From Sinorhizobium garamanticum (lineage in GTDB: Bacteria; Pseudomonadota; Alphaproteobacteria; Rhizobiales; Rhizobiaceae): 64,000 nucleotides of DNA. Numbering within the stretch: position 1 is the first letter of the stretch; each line of letters begins with the position of its first letter. This document shows, one piece after another, positions 18,340-27,193 of this stretch. Position numbers and translations under genes: made by a program. The notes beneath the pieces are model-generated. The model ran no database searches, was not told the DNA's origin, and was given only the letters and a program-made list of their open reading frames with translations. The DNA lies in NCBI RefSeq assembly GCF_029892065.1, contig NZ_CP120374.1:930001-994000 (forward strand). The letters run 5' to 3'.

Positions 18340-19476
18340 ATGACACGATCGACGCTGGGTGTTTTCAACACTCTGCTGGTGATGCTGACAAAGGGTCGAC
18401 GCAGGAAGGCTGTTCCACTGCATCGCGTCCCTCGCGTCAGCGTTGTAATCCCCTGCTACAATTATGGCCGTTATCTGCGACAATGCGTCGAAAGTGTCAC
18501 GCAAAACCAGCCGGGCATCGAAGTCGAGGTGATCATAGTCGACGACAAGTCGACTGATGACAGCCTCGCTGTCGCGTTATCGCTCCAGGACTGCGACACA
18601 CGCATACGTGTGATCCGGCACCAGCAAAACAAGGGCCATATCGCGACTTACAATGAGGGCCTGAATGCGGCGACCGGGGAGTTCGTACTGCTCTTATCGG
18701 CCGACGACCTCGTGACGCCTGGCGCGCTTCCCAGAGCTGCCGCGCTTTTGATTGCCGAGCCGTCCGTAGGGATGGTCTACGGCAACGCCATTCACTTCAG
18801 CAAGGACTTGCCGGAGAGTCGCAGCGAAGGAACGGACTGGATCATTTGGTCCGGCACGACCTGGCTGCAGGCCCGTTGTCGCTCGGGATACAACGTCATC
18901 GCGTCGCCGGAAGCCGTCATGCGAACTGCTGTGCTGCGCGAAATCGGCGGATATCGCGCGGACCTGCCGCATGCGGGTGACTTCGAGATGTGGCTACGGA
19001 CCTCTGCGGTCTCGGACATTGGCTTTGTGGCCGGCGTGGATCAAGCCTATTACCGGCACCACGCAACCAACATGAACAAACAGGACTTCAGTTCGGGCAC
19101 CGCGTTCGGTCAGTTGATCGATCTCAAACAGCGCTGGCAGTCCTTCGAAGCTGTGTTCGCCGGGGTCGGACGCGGCCTGATGGACGGACCACAGCTTTTG
19201 GAACTTGCTCGCCGCACCATGGCACGCCAAGCGCTTGAGAACGTCAACTATGCGTATGCCAGGGGCTTCCGCGACTTTCCGGTTGGCGAGTTCGAGGCCC
19301 TTGCAAACGAGATCCACTGGGATATGAGGAACACGAAAACAGGTCGAGCGCTTGCCAGGCGCAAACGGCTAGGAATGACCGCGCTGCCGCTGCATCCGCT
19401 GTGGGCCGCATCCGCATGCCGTTGGCGCCTGGAGGAATTGTGCCGGCGATGGCGACGCTCCCGAATCGGGATGTGA
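18340..19476 (+). CDS. Family 2 glycosyltransferase (GT-A fold)
   Basis: A 378-aa inverting transferase. The fold begins VSVVIPCYNYGRYLRQCVES, followed by VIIVDDKSTDDSL, NKGHIATYNEGL and the metal-binding LLSADDLVTPG (a DxD-like SADD). GEFVLLLSADD and GDFEMWLR complete the GT2 pattern. The C-terminus is basic and may touch the membrane. I prefer the ATG at 18340 with GGAGG upstream over a TTG about 100 bases before it. It closes this rightward pair and is followed by a long AT-rich gap. Confidence 0.85.
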   Translation: MTRSTLGVFNTLLVMLTKGRRRKAVPLHRVPRVSVVIPCYNYGRYLRQCVESVTQNQPGIEVEVIIVDDKSTDDSLAVALSLQDCDTRIRVIRHQQNKGHIATYNEGLNAATGEFVLLLSADDLVTPGALPRAAALLIAEPSVGMVYGNAIHFSKDLPESRSEGTDWIIWSGTTWLQARCRSGYNVIASPEAVMRTAVLREIGGYRADLPHAGDFEMWLRTSAVSDIGFVAGVDQAYYRHHATNMNKQDFSSGTAFGQLIDLKQRWQSFEAVFAGVGRGLMDGPQLLELARRTMARQALENVNYAYARGFRDFPVGEFEALANEIHWDMRNTKTGRALARRKRLGMTALPLHPLWAASACRWRLEELCRRWRRSRIGM

Positions 19477-20300
19477 AGCTAGGACCCTTGTAGGATCTCG
19501 GCTAAGGTAGGCTGACCGGGGCTGGGGTGCTGACCGCTTGCCATCACCTCCTCGCGGCGGTCCACGTCCCGCCTCGCACGCTTCTCGGCGAAACATAGTA
19601 TCGCCCGATTATTTCCCTTTTTCGGATCGAGAAGATGACGCCGTGAATCGGTAGCGGGGGAAGATATCGCCGCCACACCATTCAAAAGGTGTTAGATACA
19701 CTAACACCATATACTACAAATGCATGACTCCAAGGGTATCCATCACCACCAAACGCACAAGTATACTCCTTTTTTAGTCCTGATGCCCCAATTTGGTTGT
19801 TTCGTTCCGAGGGTGATTATAGTAGTCTCTTATTTATTAAACTTTACTTGAATATATACTCACCAAGTTCGTGATGACGTCGGCACGCCATGTCCCGTCT
19901 ACACCTTGAATGAAGCGGGCTATGCACGACGTGCCAAAGGGGCCGCAGCTATGAACGCCAAGATCTCGATGAGCGGAAGCGACTTCCTGGCTCCAGTCGC
20001 GTGCGGGTGGATAATGCACCCTGTACCGCCAAAGAGGTATGTCTACTATAAGATTTTGGGGGTCCTTAACCTACCTTGGAATAGGGCAGACTGGGTCGCC
20101 GTATTTGGATCTGATTAGACGCGAAGCTTGAGGCTTTGGTGGATCCACGCCGGCATTTATTAGACGAAAAACCTTAGTGATGTTTGTTTTAGTAACAGCG
20201 TATATTGGTCACGTTTTAAATTAGAAACTGAAGGCATAATCTCGCGCAAGTTTCCCGAACACGATTGCAAGAGAGAGATTGCTATTGGGGGAAGATACCT
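19477..20300. other. Long AT-rich intergenic region upstream of the second LuxR-type gene
   Basis: About 820 bases, visibly lower in GC than the flanking genes, especially 19680-19860 and 20110-20260. Short open frames on both strands (for example 19906-20118 +) lack any family signature. It holds the perfect inverted repeat at 19688-19708. The ribosome-binding site GGGGGAAG before 20301 is strong. It may contain a long leader, a small RNA or binding sites for a silencer of the H-NS/MucR kind, but no gene can be supported. Confidence 0.45.
19688..19708. promoter_or_regulatory. Perfect 21-bp inverted repeat
   Basis: GGTGTTAG at 19688-19695 and CTAACACC at 19701-19708 pair exactly around ATACA. 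It lies in non-coding DNA between a glycosyltransferase and the second LuxR-type gene. It has no T-run, so an operator for a dimeric regulator is likelier than a terminator. Confidence 0.45.
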
Positions 20301-21083
20301 ATGAAACTTATAACAAATGGAAAAGATATAAAGGATGAAACTCCCGAAGACATTGACGACAATATTAATTCACGCACAGAACTACCTCCTGCCTCAGAGC
20401 GTTTGCTTGTGATAATCGACAGCCGGGCACTTGATCGCCAATGCTTGGCGCAGAGCATCGTTGCTCACAAGGTGGATATGCGCGTCCTTGCAATTGGTTC
20501 GATCGAGGAATGGAGGCAGCAGCAGCACCAGCACCCGCCACTGTCCTCAATCCTCCTGAATGTCGGAGGAAGAAAGATCGTTGACCCGGCCGTCGCCGAG
20601 GAAATCAGGAGGCTCTCATCCGAGTTCGAACCGATGCCCGTGATCGTTCTGGCTGATACGGACGATCTCGCTCAGATAATGAAGGCACTCGAATACGGTG
20701 CCAAAGGCTATATCCCTTCCTCGGTCAGCATAGATGTGTGCATCGAGGCAATCGACCTTGCGATGGCAGGCGGAACCTTCGTTCCTGCAAGCAGCGTATT
20801 TGCGATGCGCCGGCTGCTCGAGTCGGCCGGCAACGCAGTGACACGTCCTTTGGCTGGCATGTTCACGGCGCGCCAGGCCGAAGTGGTGGAGGCTCTGCGA
20901 CGCGGAAAGGCGAACAAGATCATTGCCTACGAGCTCAACCTTCGAGAAAGCACCGTCAAGGTCCACATCCGCAACATCATGAAGAAGGTCAAGGCGACAA
21001 ACAGGACTGAAGTTGCCTATAAGATAAACGATCTTTTTCCCAGCGATCCCTCCACCGATGGGACGAGCTGGCCAGATCACTGA
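20301..21083 (+). CDS. LuxR-type transcriptional regulator with degenerate receiver domain (EPS locus)
   Basis: A 260-aa regulator. Residues about 30 to 150 form a receiver-like domain (LLVIIDSRALDRQCL, PVIVLADTDDLAQIMKALEYGAKGYIP when read in pieces) in which the phospho-acceptor position reads ILLNVGG, with Asn instead of Asp. Residues about 185 to 250 form the LuxR helix-turn-helix: FTARQAEVVEALRRGKANK, and ESTVKVHIRNIMKKVKATN. It is related to the regulator at 3461. The ATG at 20301 with GGGGGAAG upstream is preferred to a TTG at 20265. It is separated by 95 bases from the convergent exoY-like gene. It probably works without phosphorylation. Confidence 0.85.
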   Translation: MKLITNGKDIKDETPEDIDDNINSRTELPPASERLLVIIDSRALDRQCLAQSIVAHKVDMRVLAIGSIEEWRQQQHQHPPLSSILLNVGGRKIVDPAVAEEIRRLSSEFEPMPVIVLADTDDLAQIMKALEYGAKGYIPSSVSIDVCIEAIDLAMAGGTFVPASSVFAMRRLLESAGNAVTRPLAGMFTARQAEVVEALRRGKANKIIAYELNLRESTVKVHIRNIMKKVKATNRTEVAYKINDLFPSDPSTDGTSWPDH

Positions 21084-21178
21084 ACAGGCCGGCGGCACGT
21101 AAACAATCGTCCTCCACCTCCCTTGACGCCCTAACGCTAGGCGTCAGATGCGAATTGCATCGCGTGCGAGAATGGTAG

Positions 21179-21859
21179 TCAAAACCCCGTCCCGCGCAAG
21201 ACGACAAAGATGGTCCTCGACAGGATCGACAGATCAGTGCCGAAGGACACGATGCCAGCATAGCGTGTGTCGTAGGTTGCGCGCTGGGCGAACGTAGACA
21301 TGTTGCGCTCGCTGATCTGCCAGAGCCCGGTGATCCCCGGCCGCAAGGTGAAGTACGCGCTGCCCGGATAATATGGTCGCTGTTCCGGCAGCATCGGCCG
21401 CGGGCCGACAAGGCTCATGTCACCAAGAAGTACATTCAACAACTGCGGCAACTCATCGAGCGAAAATTTGCGCAGATATTTGCCGAGCGGCGTGACGCGA
21501 GGATCATCTTGAAGCTTCTGCGTCTGATCCCACTCGATGCGAGCCAGGGGGTTGGCCTCCAGATACTCCTCCAGCCTTCGTTCTGCGTCCGGAACCATCG
21601 TGCGAAGCTTCCAGAGGTTGAAAACCCTTCCTCCCTCGCCGAGGCGCTGCTGGCAAAAAAATGCCCTCTCGCCATCCAGGCGGATGAGCAAGGCCAGGAC
21701 GCCGACAATGGCCAAGGCAAATGGCCCGATCATCAGCGTTGCCAGAACGTCAAAACCGCGTTTGGCGGTAAGATAGAATGGCCGCGAGCGAAGCGCTGAG
21801 CCATGCGACACGGGTCGCGTGATAAGCCAGTGAGGATATAGCCTAGGACTTTTCGGCAT
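21179..21859 (-). CDS. Undecaprenyl-phosphate sugar phosphotransferase, ExoY-like (priming transferase)
   Basis: A 226-aa membrane enzyme of the bacterial sugar transferase family that loads the first sugar-1-phosphate on undecaprenyl phosphate. One hydrophobic segment (VLATLMIGPFALAIVGVLAL) is followed by the catalytic domain: LWKLRTMVPDAE, LRKFSLDELPQLLNVLLGDM with the Asp-Glu pair, LVGPRPMLP, YFTLRPGITGLWQISER. The protein lacks the N-terminal membrane domain of WbaP/WcaJ, as ExoY does. The ATG at 21859 has GGAGAG 5 bases upstream and gives the 226-aa length known for S. meliloti ExoY; a GTG at 21871 is the alternative. Donor sugar (galactose in ExoY) is not proven here. Confidence 0.9.
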   Translation of the reverse strand: MPKSPRLYPHWLITRPVSHGSALRSRPFYLTAKRGFDVLATLMIGPFALAIVGVLALLIRLDGERAFFCQQRLGEGGRVFNLWKLRTMVPDAERRLEEYLEANPLARIEWDQTQKLQDDPRVTPLGKYLRKFSLDELPQLLNVLLGDMSLVGPRPMLPEQRPYYPGSAYFTLRPGITGLWQISERNMSTFAQRATYDTRYAGIVSFGTDLSILSRTIFVVLRGTGF

Positions 21860-22043
21860 TGCGCTCTCCACGATTAATAGTGGAACCCCGCCGCAAGCAC
21901 AGACCTTTTATGCCCTGATCTCAAAAAGAAATGAGATGGGTGGATCCATATAAGATATTTTTGTTCAAAAATTTCGTACAAATCGCTTGCGGTAAAAGTA
22001 TTTTAATGAATATTCGATCCTTTCATCAATAGATCTTCTTTAG

Positions 22044-22072
22044 ATAATTTGGTCTAGTATGCTTGTTGTCAA
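22044..22072 (-). promoter_or_regulatory. Putative sigma-70 promoter for the exoY-like gene
   Basis: On the minus strand TTGACA (22072-22067) is followed after 17 bases by AATTAT (22049-22044). Transcription from it would give a leader of roughly 165 bases before the ATG at 21859. The region is AT-rich and non-coding. Confidence 0.45.
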
Positions 22073-22103
22073 AATATTACTCTATTAATTCACGCATCAA
22101 AAG

Positions 22104-22128
22104 CTGCCGCAGAAGATCTCTGCGGCAG
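22104..22128. terminator. Bidirectional intrinsic terminator-like hairpin
   Basis: CTGCCGCAGA at 22104-22113 pairs perfectly with TCTGCGGCAG at 22119-22128 around AGATC. TGATTTTG follows on the plus strand and CTTTTGATG on the minus strand. It would stop leftward transcripts from the glycosyltransferase operon before the exoY-like promoter, or end a rightward RNA. Confidence 0.55.
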
Positions 22129-22230
22129 TGATTTTGTTGGCAATACAGGATTCTTCCCTTCTACTCCTGTCCTCGACGAGCGAGCCTGCGCCTTGGTGGC
22201 GCTACAGCCGCGCCAGCGTGACGATTTGCA

Positions 22231-22330
22231 CTACAGCGCGCGCGTCCAATCGGACGCGCCAAGGCCGCTGTAACCCTTTGAATGGCTGCATGATTTTGTC
22301 CTCAAATCGATTCCGATCTAAGGAAGCATG
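22231..22330. repeat. Rhizobial intergenic palindromic element, copy 1 (two hairpins)
   Basis: The first hairpin has outer arms CTACAGCG and CGCTGTAA and inner arms CGCGTCC and GGACGCG. A linker reading TTTGAATGGCTGCATGATTT joins it to a second hairpin with arms near CTCAAATCG and CGATCTAAG. The same architecture recurs at 26956, 34780 and 45766. I recall this element as frequent between genes in Sinorhizobium genomes (RIME-like). The stretch 22331-22727 after it holds no gene I can support. Confidence 0.7.
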
Positions 22331-22727
22331 CCGCAGGGAGTTCTCTGCTCGATGCAACTGCCGATCGAAGACAGCATGACCGCATTTGCCCGGTCTTTGG
22401 AAGACGTCCGACCCGCTAACACTAGCAGCAGATTGAGTGAGAACTGTCAGACGAATGCCAGGCTGCAGCGCAATCGTGGAGGTATCGAATTCCCTCTTTC
22501 GGAGGAGGCATCTGGGAAGCGATGCCTGGCCGAACTGCCCAATCGACGGAAGAACGGGTTTTGCCACATCGGCTGGCTGCACGGTCTTGATGACGGCGCA
22601 AGGCAACCGCCGGCGGAATCGATGTCGTCCGCTCTGACCCGAGTAAGGCACAGCGATGAAGAGCCGCTCCTAAAGGCAGTCGAACGCCAATTCCAGTTGG
22701 CGCCGGGAGAGGTTGGTACATTTGTTG

Positions 22728-23660
22728 CTACGACCGGTCAGGAGGCGGGGCAGATGGCGATGCTGGGTTCCATTCTCCATTCAACTCAGACGCATGCGCA
22801 CCGAAGGCAAGGGCCAGCATGATCCCGGAGCGATAGAGGCGAATGAGAACGACGCCAACAAAGGCAAGTGCGCGCGGCCGCCACCCTTTCAATCGCTCGG
22901 AGAAGCCAATCCGAACCAACTCGGCCACCGGAGAGAGTGCGACGGCAACGCTGCGAAGGACCCAACGCAGTCGCCAGCCAGATTTGGACTGAATGCGGGC
23001 GAAATCATGTATTGTATGGCGCCTCCATTTCCTTGCGATGTCGCCAAACGTTTTCCGTGCCGGATGGTAGACGATCATGCTGGGGCAATAGTGTGTGCGA
23101 TACCCCTGTCCCAAAGCCCGCTGACCCCAATCGCGGTCCTCTGCGATCTCTAACCCACCAAACGGACCAACTGCGAAAAAGATCTCCGCGCGAACAGCAA
23201 GATTACCGGTGCCGGTGAACCCTTGCTTGGCGATATATTCCTTCATGCGATAGGCAAATACGCTCTCATAGGCTTCCAGGAGGGTGAGCCGGCGCGGATC
23301 CTGATATGCGATCCGCACATCGCCGCCTAAGACTGCAATCTCGGGGTTTTCCGAAAAGCGGCGCTCAATCTCGCCCAACCAGTCGGCGTCGGCAATGCAA
23401 TCGGCATCAATGAACGCCAGGATTTCCCCGATCGCCTGCGATGCCCCGAGGTTGCGTGCCGGTCCCGGCCCGGGCGTAGGCTGAGACAAGAGCCGGACCG
23501 CAGGGAAGCTCGAGCAGATCGCAGTTGGCTTCGCCTTCGAGCCGTTGTCTACGACGATGACCTCGACCGGCTGTCGAAGGCCCTCCTGACAACAAAGGGA
23601 CTTCAGGCAAAAGCTCAGTGCCTCCGACTGATTAAGATGCGGGATAATGACGCTGATCAT
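22728..23660 (-). CDS. Family 2 glycosyltransferase
   Basis: A 310-aa GT-A enzyme. ISVIIPHLNQSEALSFCLKSL, VEVIVVDNGSK, GPGPARNLGASQAIGEILAF and FIDADCIAD with the metal-binding DAD motif are all in place. RDWGQRALGQGYRTHYCP marks the acceptor side. A hydrophobic C-terminal stretch (ALAFVGVVLIRLYRSGIMLAL) suggests membrane association. The ATG lies 29 bases inside the end of the upstream GT4-type gene, so the two are coupled. The specific sugar is not predictable. Confidence 0.87.
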   Translation of the reverse strand: MISVIIPHLNQSEALSFCLKSLCCQEGLRQPVEVIVVDNGSKAKPTAICSSFPAVRLLSQPTPGPGPARNLGASQAIGEILAFIDADCIADADWLGEIERRFSENPEIAVLGGDVRIAYQDPRRLTLLEAYESVFAYRMKEYIAKQGFTGTGNLAVRAEIFFAVGPFGGLEIAEDRDWGQRALGQGYRTHYCPSMIVYHPARKTFGDIARKWRRHTIHDFARIQSKSGWRLRWVLRSVAVALSPVAELVRIGFSERLKGWRPRALAFVGVVLIRLYRSGIMLALAFGAHASELNGEWNPASPSAPPPDRS

Positions 23661-24861
23661 TGACGCTCAATCCCGGCCGCAACAGGGTACTATACATGTC
23701 GAGATACTGGCGGGCCTCGACCGACCATTGAAATCGGCGTTCGGCGACCGCGCGACCGAAGACACCCATGCTCTTACGCCTCTCCGGGTCGTCGATAAGG
23801 CGGACGATGCCGTCCGCGAGCGCGTGCGGCGAGTGCTCCGGCACGACAAGCGCCGCGCCTTCGGCTTCGCGCGTCGCCTGGCCCAGATTGAACTGGACGA
23901 TCGGCAAACCCAGCATCATGTATTCAAATACCTTGTTCATGGAGAGTTTGTCGTTACACTCGTTCGGCGGATCAGGGATGATCCCCAGGCTAAGGGCCGA
24001 CAGATGCGCCATGAGCCGCGGGCCGCTGAGATAGCCGGTAAAGTGCAATGAGCTGTCCAGCTTGAGCTTGGCGGAAAGCGCCTTCAGCCCGTTGAGTTCG
24101 GGTCCGTCGCCGATGATGACGCAATGGATATCATCACGCCTTCGAACGCGGACGACCTCATTCATGGCGCGCACAAGGGTTTCAACACCGTCCTGTGCAC
24201 CCATGATGCCTATGTAGCCCACGAGATGCTTTCCGGGGACCACAAGCGACGGCTCGGCTTCCGTGCGCTGAAACTTCGAAGCTTCGGGATAGCTCTTCAC
24301 AACGACCACCCGGTCGGGGGGCATGCCGCCGCGCGCAACGGCGATATCGCGAAAGCTCTCATTTGTGGCAATGCTGGCATCCGCGACGCGGAAAGTCTGC
24401 CTCTCGAAGAAGCAGAGCAACCGATAGAGCAGGTCTTTCCGGCCGAACTTTGTGTAGTAGAGCTCCGGTCCGAGATCATGGTGGTCGAAGACGAAGAAGG
24501 TACCAAAGAGGAGCTTGTGCAGCAGCGCGATGAGGAACATCAGGTCCGGCGGGTTGCACGCCTGTATGACGTCGATCCGCCTGCGTCGCCTCGCCCGGAA
24601 CGAAAGCAGGCCGTGATGAACAAGGGCGGAGAAATACTCCCGCAGATATCCTGCGATAGAAGCTGCTTCATGTAACGGATACCGATAGATGTGTACGCCG
24701 CCGATGACCTCGTAAGCTTCGTCGTAGCCCTTCCCCGCCGGACAGATTACGGACACGTCGTAGCCCGCTCCGTGCAGCGCCTGCGCCTCCTGCCAGACCC
24801 GTCGATCGAAGGGAACGGGAAGGTTTTCGACGAGGATCAGGACGTGGCGACTTTGTGACAT
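23632..24861 (-). CDS. Glycosyltransferase family 4
   Basis: A 409-aa GT-B retaining transferase. The N-terminus VLILVENLPVPFDRRVWQEA is the typical start of GT4 exopolysaccharide enzymes. FFVFDHHDLGPELYY, VVVVKSYPE, HLVGYIGIMGAQDGVETLV, HFTGYL and the donor-site stretch CNDKLSMNKVFEYMMLGLP follow. The ATG at 24861 precedes the conserved start; an upstream frame of 38 codons has no homology. It is first of a leftward two-gene unit that overlaps the GT2 gene, and it is divergent from another GT2 gene at 25161. It should act on the cytoplasmic side of the membrane. Confidence 0.9.
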   Translation of the reverse strand: MSQSRHVLILVENLPVPFDRRVWQEAQALHGAGYDVSVICPAGKGYDEAYEVIGGVHIYRYPLHEAASIAGYLREYFSALVHHGLLSFRARRRRRIDVIQACNPPDLMFLIALLHKLLFGTFFVFDHHDLGPELYYTKFGRKDLLYRLLCFFERQTFRVADASIATNESFRDIAVARGGMPPDRVVVVKSYPEASKFQRTEAEPSLVVPGKHLVGYIGIMGAQDGVETLVRAMNEVVRVRRRDDIHCVIIGDGPELNGLKALSAKLKLDSSLHFTGYLSGPRLMAHLSALSLGIIPDPPNECNDKLSMNKVFEYMMLGLPIVQFNLGQATREAEGAALVVPEHSPHALADGIVRLIDDPERRKSMGVFGRAVAERRFQWSVEARQYLDMYSTLLRPGLSVNDQRHYPAS

Positions 24862-25160
24862 GCTAGCCCCGCGAGAAATTTCGAGAACTGCGTCAAAGCT
24901 CACAATATGTTTGGTCGCCCATAAGCCTCCAGTCGGCAAACCGGATAGCTCCTTGCGCCTTTTGTTGAGGTACACTCGCTCGGGCAGCGGGGTTAATAAT
25001 CTAAGGAATTCTTTGCGCGCGGGCGCTTCTGGAACGTACGGGAAACTGGATGGCAGTGCGTCACTCGGACCTGCTGCCAGCCCGACCGCATTTCTCGGGC
25101 ATCCGCTTCCGTTGGAGGTGCTAATCTAGCGCTGAAGACGCCTTCCTGCAGAAATGTTTC

Positions 25161-26201
25161 ATGACGGTGAATGACATGACATCATCGACGCTTGAAGATT
25201 TGAAGGACGTCATCCCTCAGACGCTTGGCATTGAGGCTGCAGGCAGGGTTGCGGACGGCCCCGTGGAATCAGGGAAGCGGCCGGATCACGAGGGTCTGCC
25301 GGCCGCCTCAGTGTCAGTCGTCATTGTCACATACAACAGCGCTTCTGTGCTGATTTCCTTGTTGGACTCGCTTCCAGAGGGCCTGACGGGCGTCGAACGG
25401 TTCGAAGTCATTGTCGTCGACAACGATTCCCGCGATGGATCGGCCGAATTGGCAGAAGCCCATCCCCTCGAGCCTAGAGTGATACGCATGGGCCGCAACG
25501 CCGGTTACGCGGCAGCCATCAATGTCGCAGCGACGACGGTGCATCAGGGCTCGAACATCCTCGTCCTGAATCCTGATCTTCAACTCTGCCCCGGAGCCGT
25601 TGCACCACTCGTCGAATGCGCTGCAATGCCATCGGTGGGAATCGCCGTTCCCCGAAACTACGGGAAGGACGGCAAGACCGATCCGACACATCGAAGAGAA
25701 CCCTCGATCCTCACCGCTTGGGCCGAGGCCATTTTAGGAGGAAAGCTGGCCGCGCGACTTGGTTGGGGGGAGGTAATCAGCGAGCCGACCCGATATGAAT
25801 GCGCGGGACCGGTGGAGTGGGCGAGCGGGGCGGCCCTGTTGCTTTCAGCGCGGGCGCGCCGTGCCGTCGGCAGATGGGACGAGTCGTTTTTTCTCTACAG
25901 TGAAGAAGTGGATTATCAGAGGCGTGTCCGCGAGGCGGGTTTCGAGATCGTCTACGAGCCGAGGTCGCAGGTCATCCATTCCGGTGGAGAATGCGGAACG
26001 GATCCGCGGCTGTTCGCGCTGATGACGGCCAACAGGATACGCTACTACCAACGACATCACGGGCTTTTGCAGACGTCGTTGTTCAGGTTGGGGGTTGCCG
26101 TTGGAGAAGCAGTCCGATCCTGCCGGGGATCGATACACCGGGCGGGGCTGCGTAGTGCCGTGATGCCGTTGAAGCCGGCATCCGATTCATCGGCGAGATA
26201 G
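25161..26201 (+). CDS. Family 2 glycosyltransferase, rhamnosyltransferase-like (WbbL type)
   Basis: A 346-aa protein. The first 48 residues are a weakly conserved extension. The GT-A core reads VSVVIVTYNSASVLISLLDS, VIVVDNDSRDGSAEL, GRNAGYAAAINVAA, ILVLNPDLQLCPGA. WASGAALLLSARA and FFLYSEEVDYQRRVREAGFE are hallmarks of the WbbL-type rhamnosyltransferases. As rmlACBD is in the same locus, dTDP-L-rhamnose is a sensible donor, but this is inference. Only 5 bases separate its stop from the GTG of the deacetylase gene, so the two form an operon. Confidence 0.86.
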   Translation: MTVNDMTSSTLEDLKDVIPQTLGIEAAGRVADGPVESGKRPDHEGLPAASVSVVIVTYNSASVLISLLDSLPEGLTGVERFEVIVVDNDSRDGSAELAEAHPLEPRVIRMGRNAGYAAAINVAATTVHQGSNILVLNPDLQLCPGAVAPLVECAAMPSVGIAVPRNYGKDGKTDPTHRREPSILTAWAEAILGGKLAARLGWGEVISEPTRYECAGPVEWASGAALLLSARARRAVGRWDESFFLYSEEVDYQRRVREAGFEIVYEPRSQVIHSGGECGTDPRLFALMTANRIRYYQRHHGLLQTSLFRLGVAVGEAVRSCRGSIHRAGLRSAVMPLKPASDSSAR

Positions 26202-26206
26202 TCGAG

Positions 26207-26908
26207 GTGGGAACAGCGGCTGCAGAAAAATGCCGGATCGTAAATTTTCATGGCATAGGGGAGCCGTCACGTGTGCTCGACGCAAACGAAGCCGATTACT
26301 GGATCGACGTGGACCGTTTCCGCAAGGTGCTCGACCGCATCGCTAACCATCCACACCGCGAACGGCTATCCATCACCTTCGATGATGGCAACATATCCGA
26401 CCTGCTGGTTGCCGCGCCCGAATTGGACCGGCGGGGTCTAAAGGCGGAGTTTTTCGTACTGACGGGTCGTATTGGCCAGCCAGGATCCCTGGGGCCCGAC
26501 GACATCCGCTCACTGATGAAGATGGGCATGCGCATCGGTAGCCATGGCGTCGCTCATTGCGATTGGTCCAAGCTTTCGGCGATAGAGCTGAACCATGAGC
26601 TGGAGGCGTCGAAAAGGACCCTGGAGGAAATTTGCCTCGTTCCCATTCGGTCCGCGTCGATCCCGTTCGGGCGGTACAATGGTGCGGTATTGCTGGAGTT
26701 GCGGAGGGCCGGTTATGCGACCGCCTATTCAAGCGACGGAGGCCATTTTGTCAATTCGCCTTTTCTCAGGCCGAGGACCTCGGTTCGCCGGGATGCGACC
26801 GACAGCGCAATCGTGCAGATCTTGTCCGGTGAACTACCGATCTGGCGCCGCCTGCGTAGAGCCGTCCGTATGACAATCAAAGCACGAACCTGCGGCAGGT
26901 CTCGTTAA
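26207..26908 (+). CDS. Polysaccharide deacetylase (NodB homology domain), no signal peptide
   Basis: A 233-aa metal-dependent de-N-acetylase of the CE4 type. IVNFHGIGEP begins the fold. LSITFDDGN gives the Asp-Asp pair, IGSHGVAHCDW gives the His-x3-His metal site, and ASIPFGRYN is the third motif, so the catalytic set appears complete. There is no signal peptide or membrane segment, unlike most CE4 enzymes; it would act in the cytoplasm on a lipid-linked intermediate or sugar nucleotide. The start is a GTG at 26207, 5 bases after the glycosyltransferase stop. Confidence 0.85.
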   Translation: MGTAAAEKCRIVNFHGIGEPSRVLDANEADYWIDVDRFRKVLDRIANHPHRERLSITFDDGNISDLLVAAPELDRRGLKAEFFVLTGRIGQPGSLGPDDIRSLMKMGMRIGSHGVAHCDWSKLSAIELNHELEASKRTLEEICLVPIRSASIPFGRYNGAVLLELRRAGYATAYSSDGGHFVNSPFLRPRTSVRRDATDSAIVQILSGELPIWRRLRRAVRMTIKARTCGRSR

Positions 26909-26955
26909 CTTGGAAAGGATTCAAGGAAAGCCCTGCAGTAATTTACTGCGTGACT

Positions 26956-27044
26956 CCTTAAATCGGGATCGATTTAAGGACAAAATCATGCAGCACTCAA
27001 AGTGCTACAGCGACATTAGCGCGTCCGACGCTCGACGCTGTAAA
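26956..27044. repeat. Rhizobial intergenic palindromic element, copy 2 (inverted orientation)
   Basis: The small hairpin CCTTAAATCG / CGATTTAAGG (26956-26979) comes first, then a linker with ATGCAGCACTCAAAGTG. The large hairpin has outer arms CTACAGCG (27005-27012) and CGCTGTAA. It lies between the convergent deacetylase and FemAB-like genes, and it is inverted relative to copy 1. Confidence 0.7.
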
Positions 27045-27193
27045 GTGTTACGGCAACCTTTGCGCGCCCAAAGACCACGGCGCTGTATCGCTGCACCAAC
27101 GCCTTCCACGCGGAAGGGGTTCGTATGGTTCGCAAAGGAGGCTGGAGGAAGCGGCGGAAGGTCCTCATCGGAGGAATGCCATGACGTCGTCAT

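Noticed and set aside
19906..20118. 70-codon plus-strand frame in the AT-rich gap
   Set aside because: No ribosome-binding site of quality and no homology that I recognise.
22202..22822. Overlapping frames on both strands (about 150 and 164 codons)
   Set aside because: One contains the intergenic repeat element and the other overlaps the end of the glycosyltransferase gene; neither resembles a known protein.
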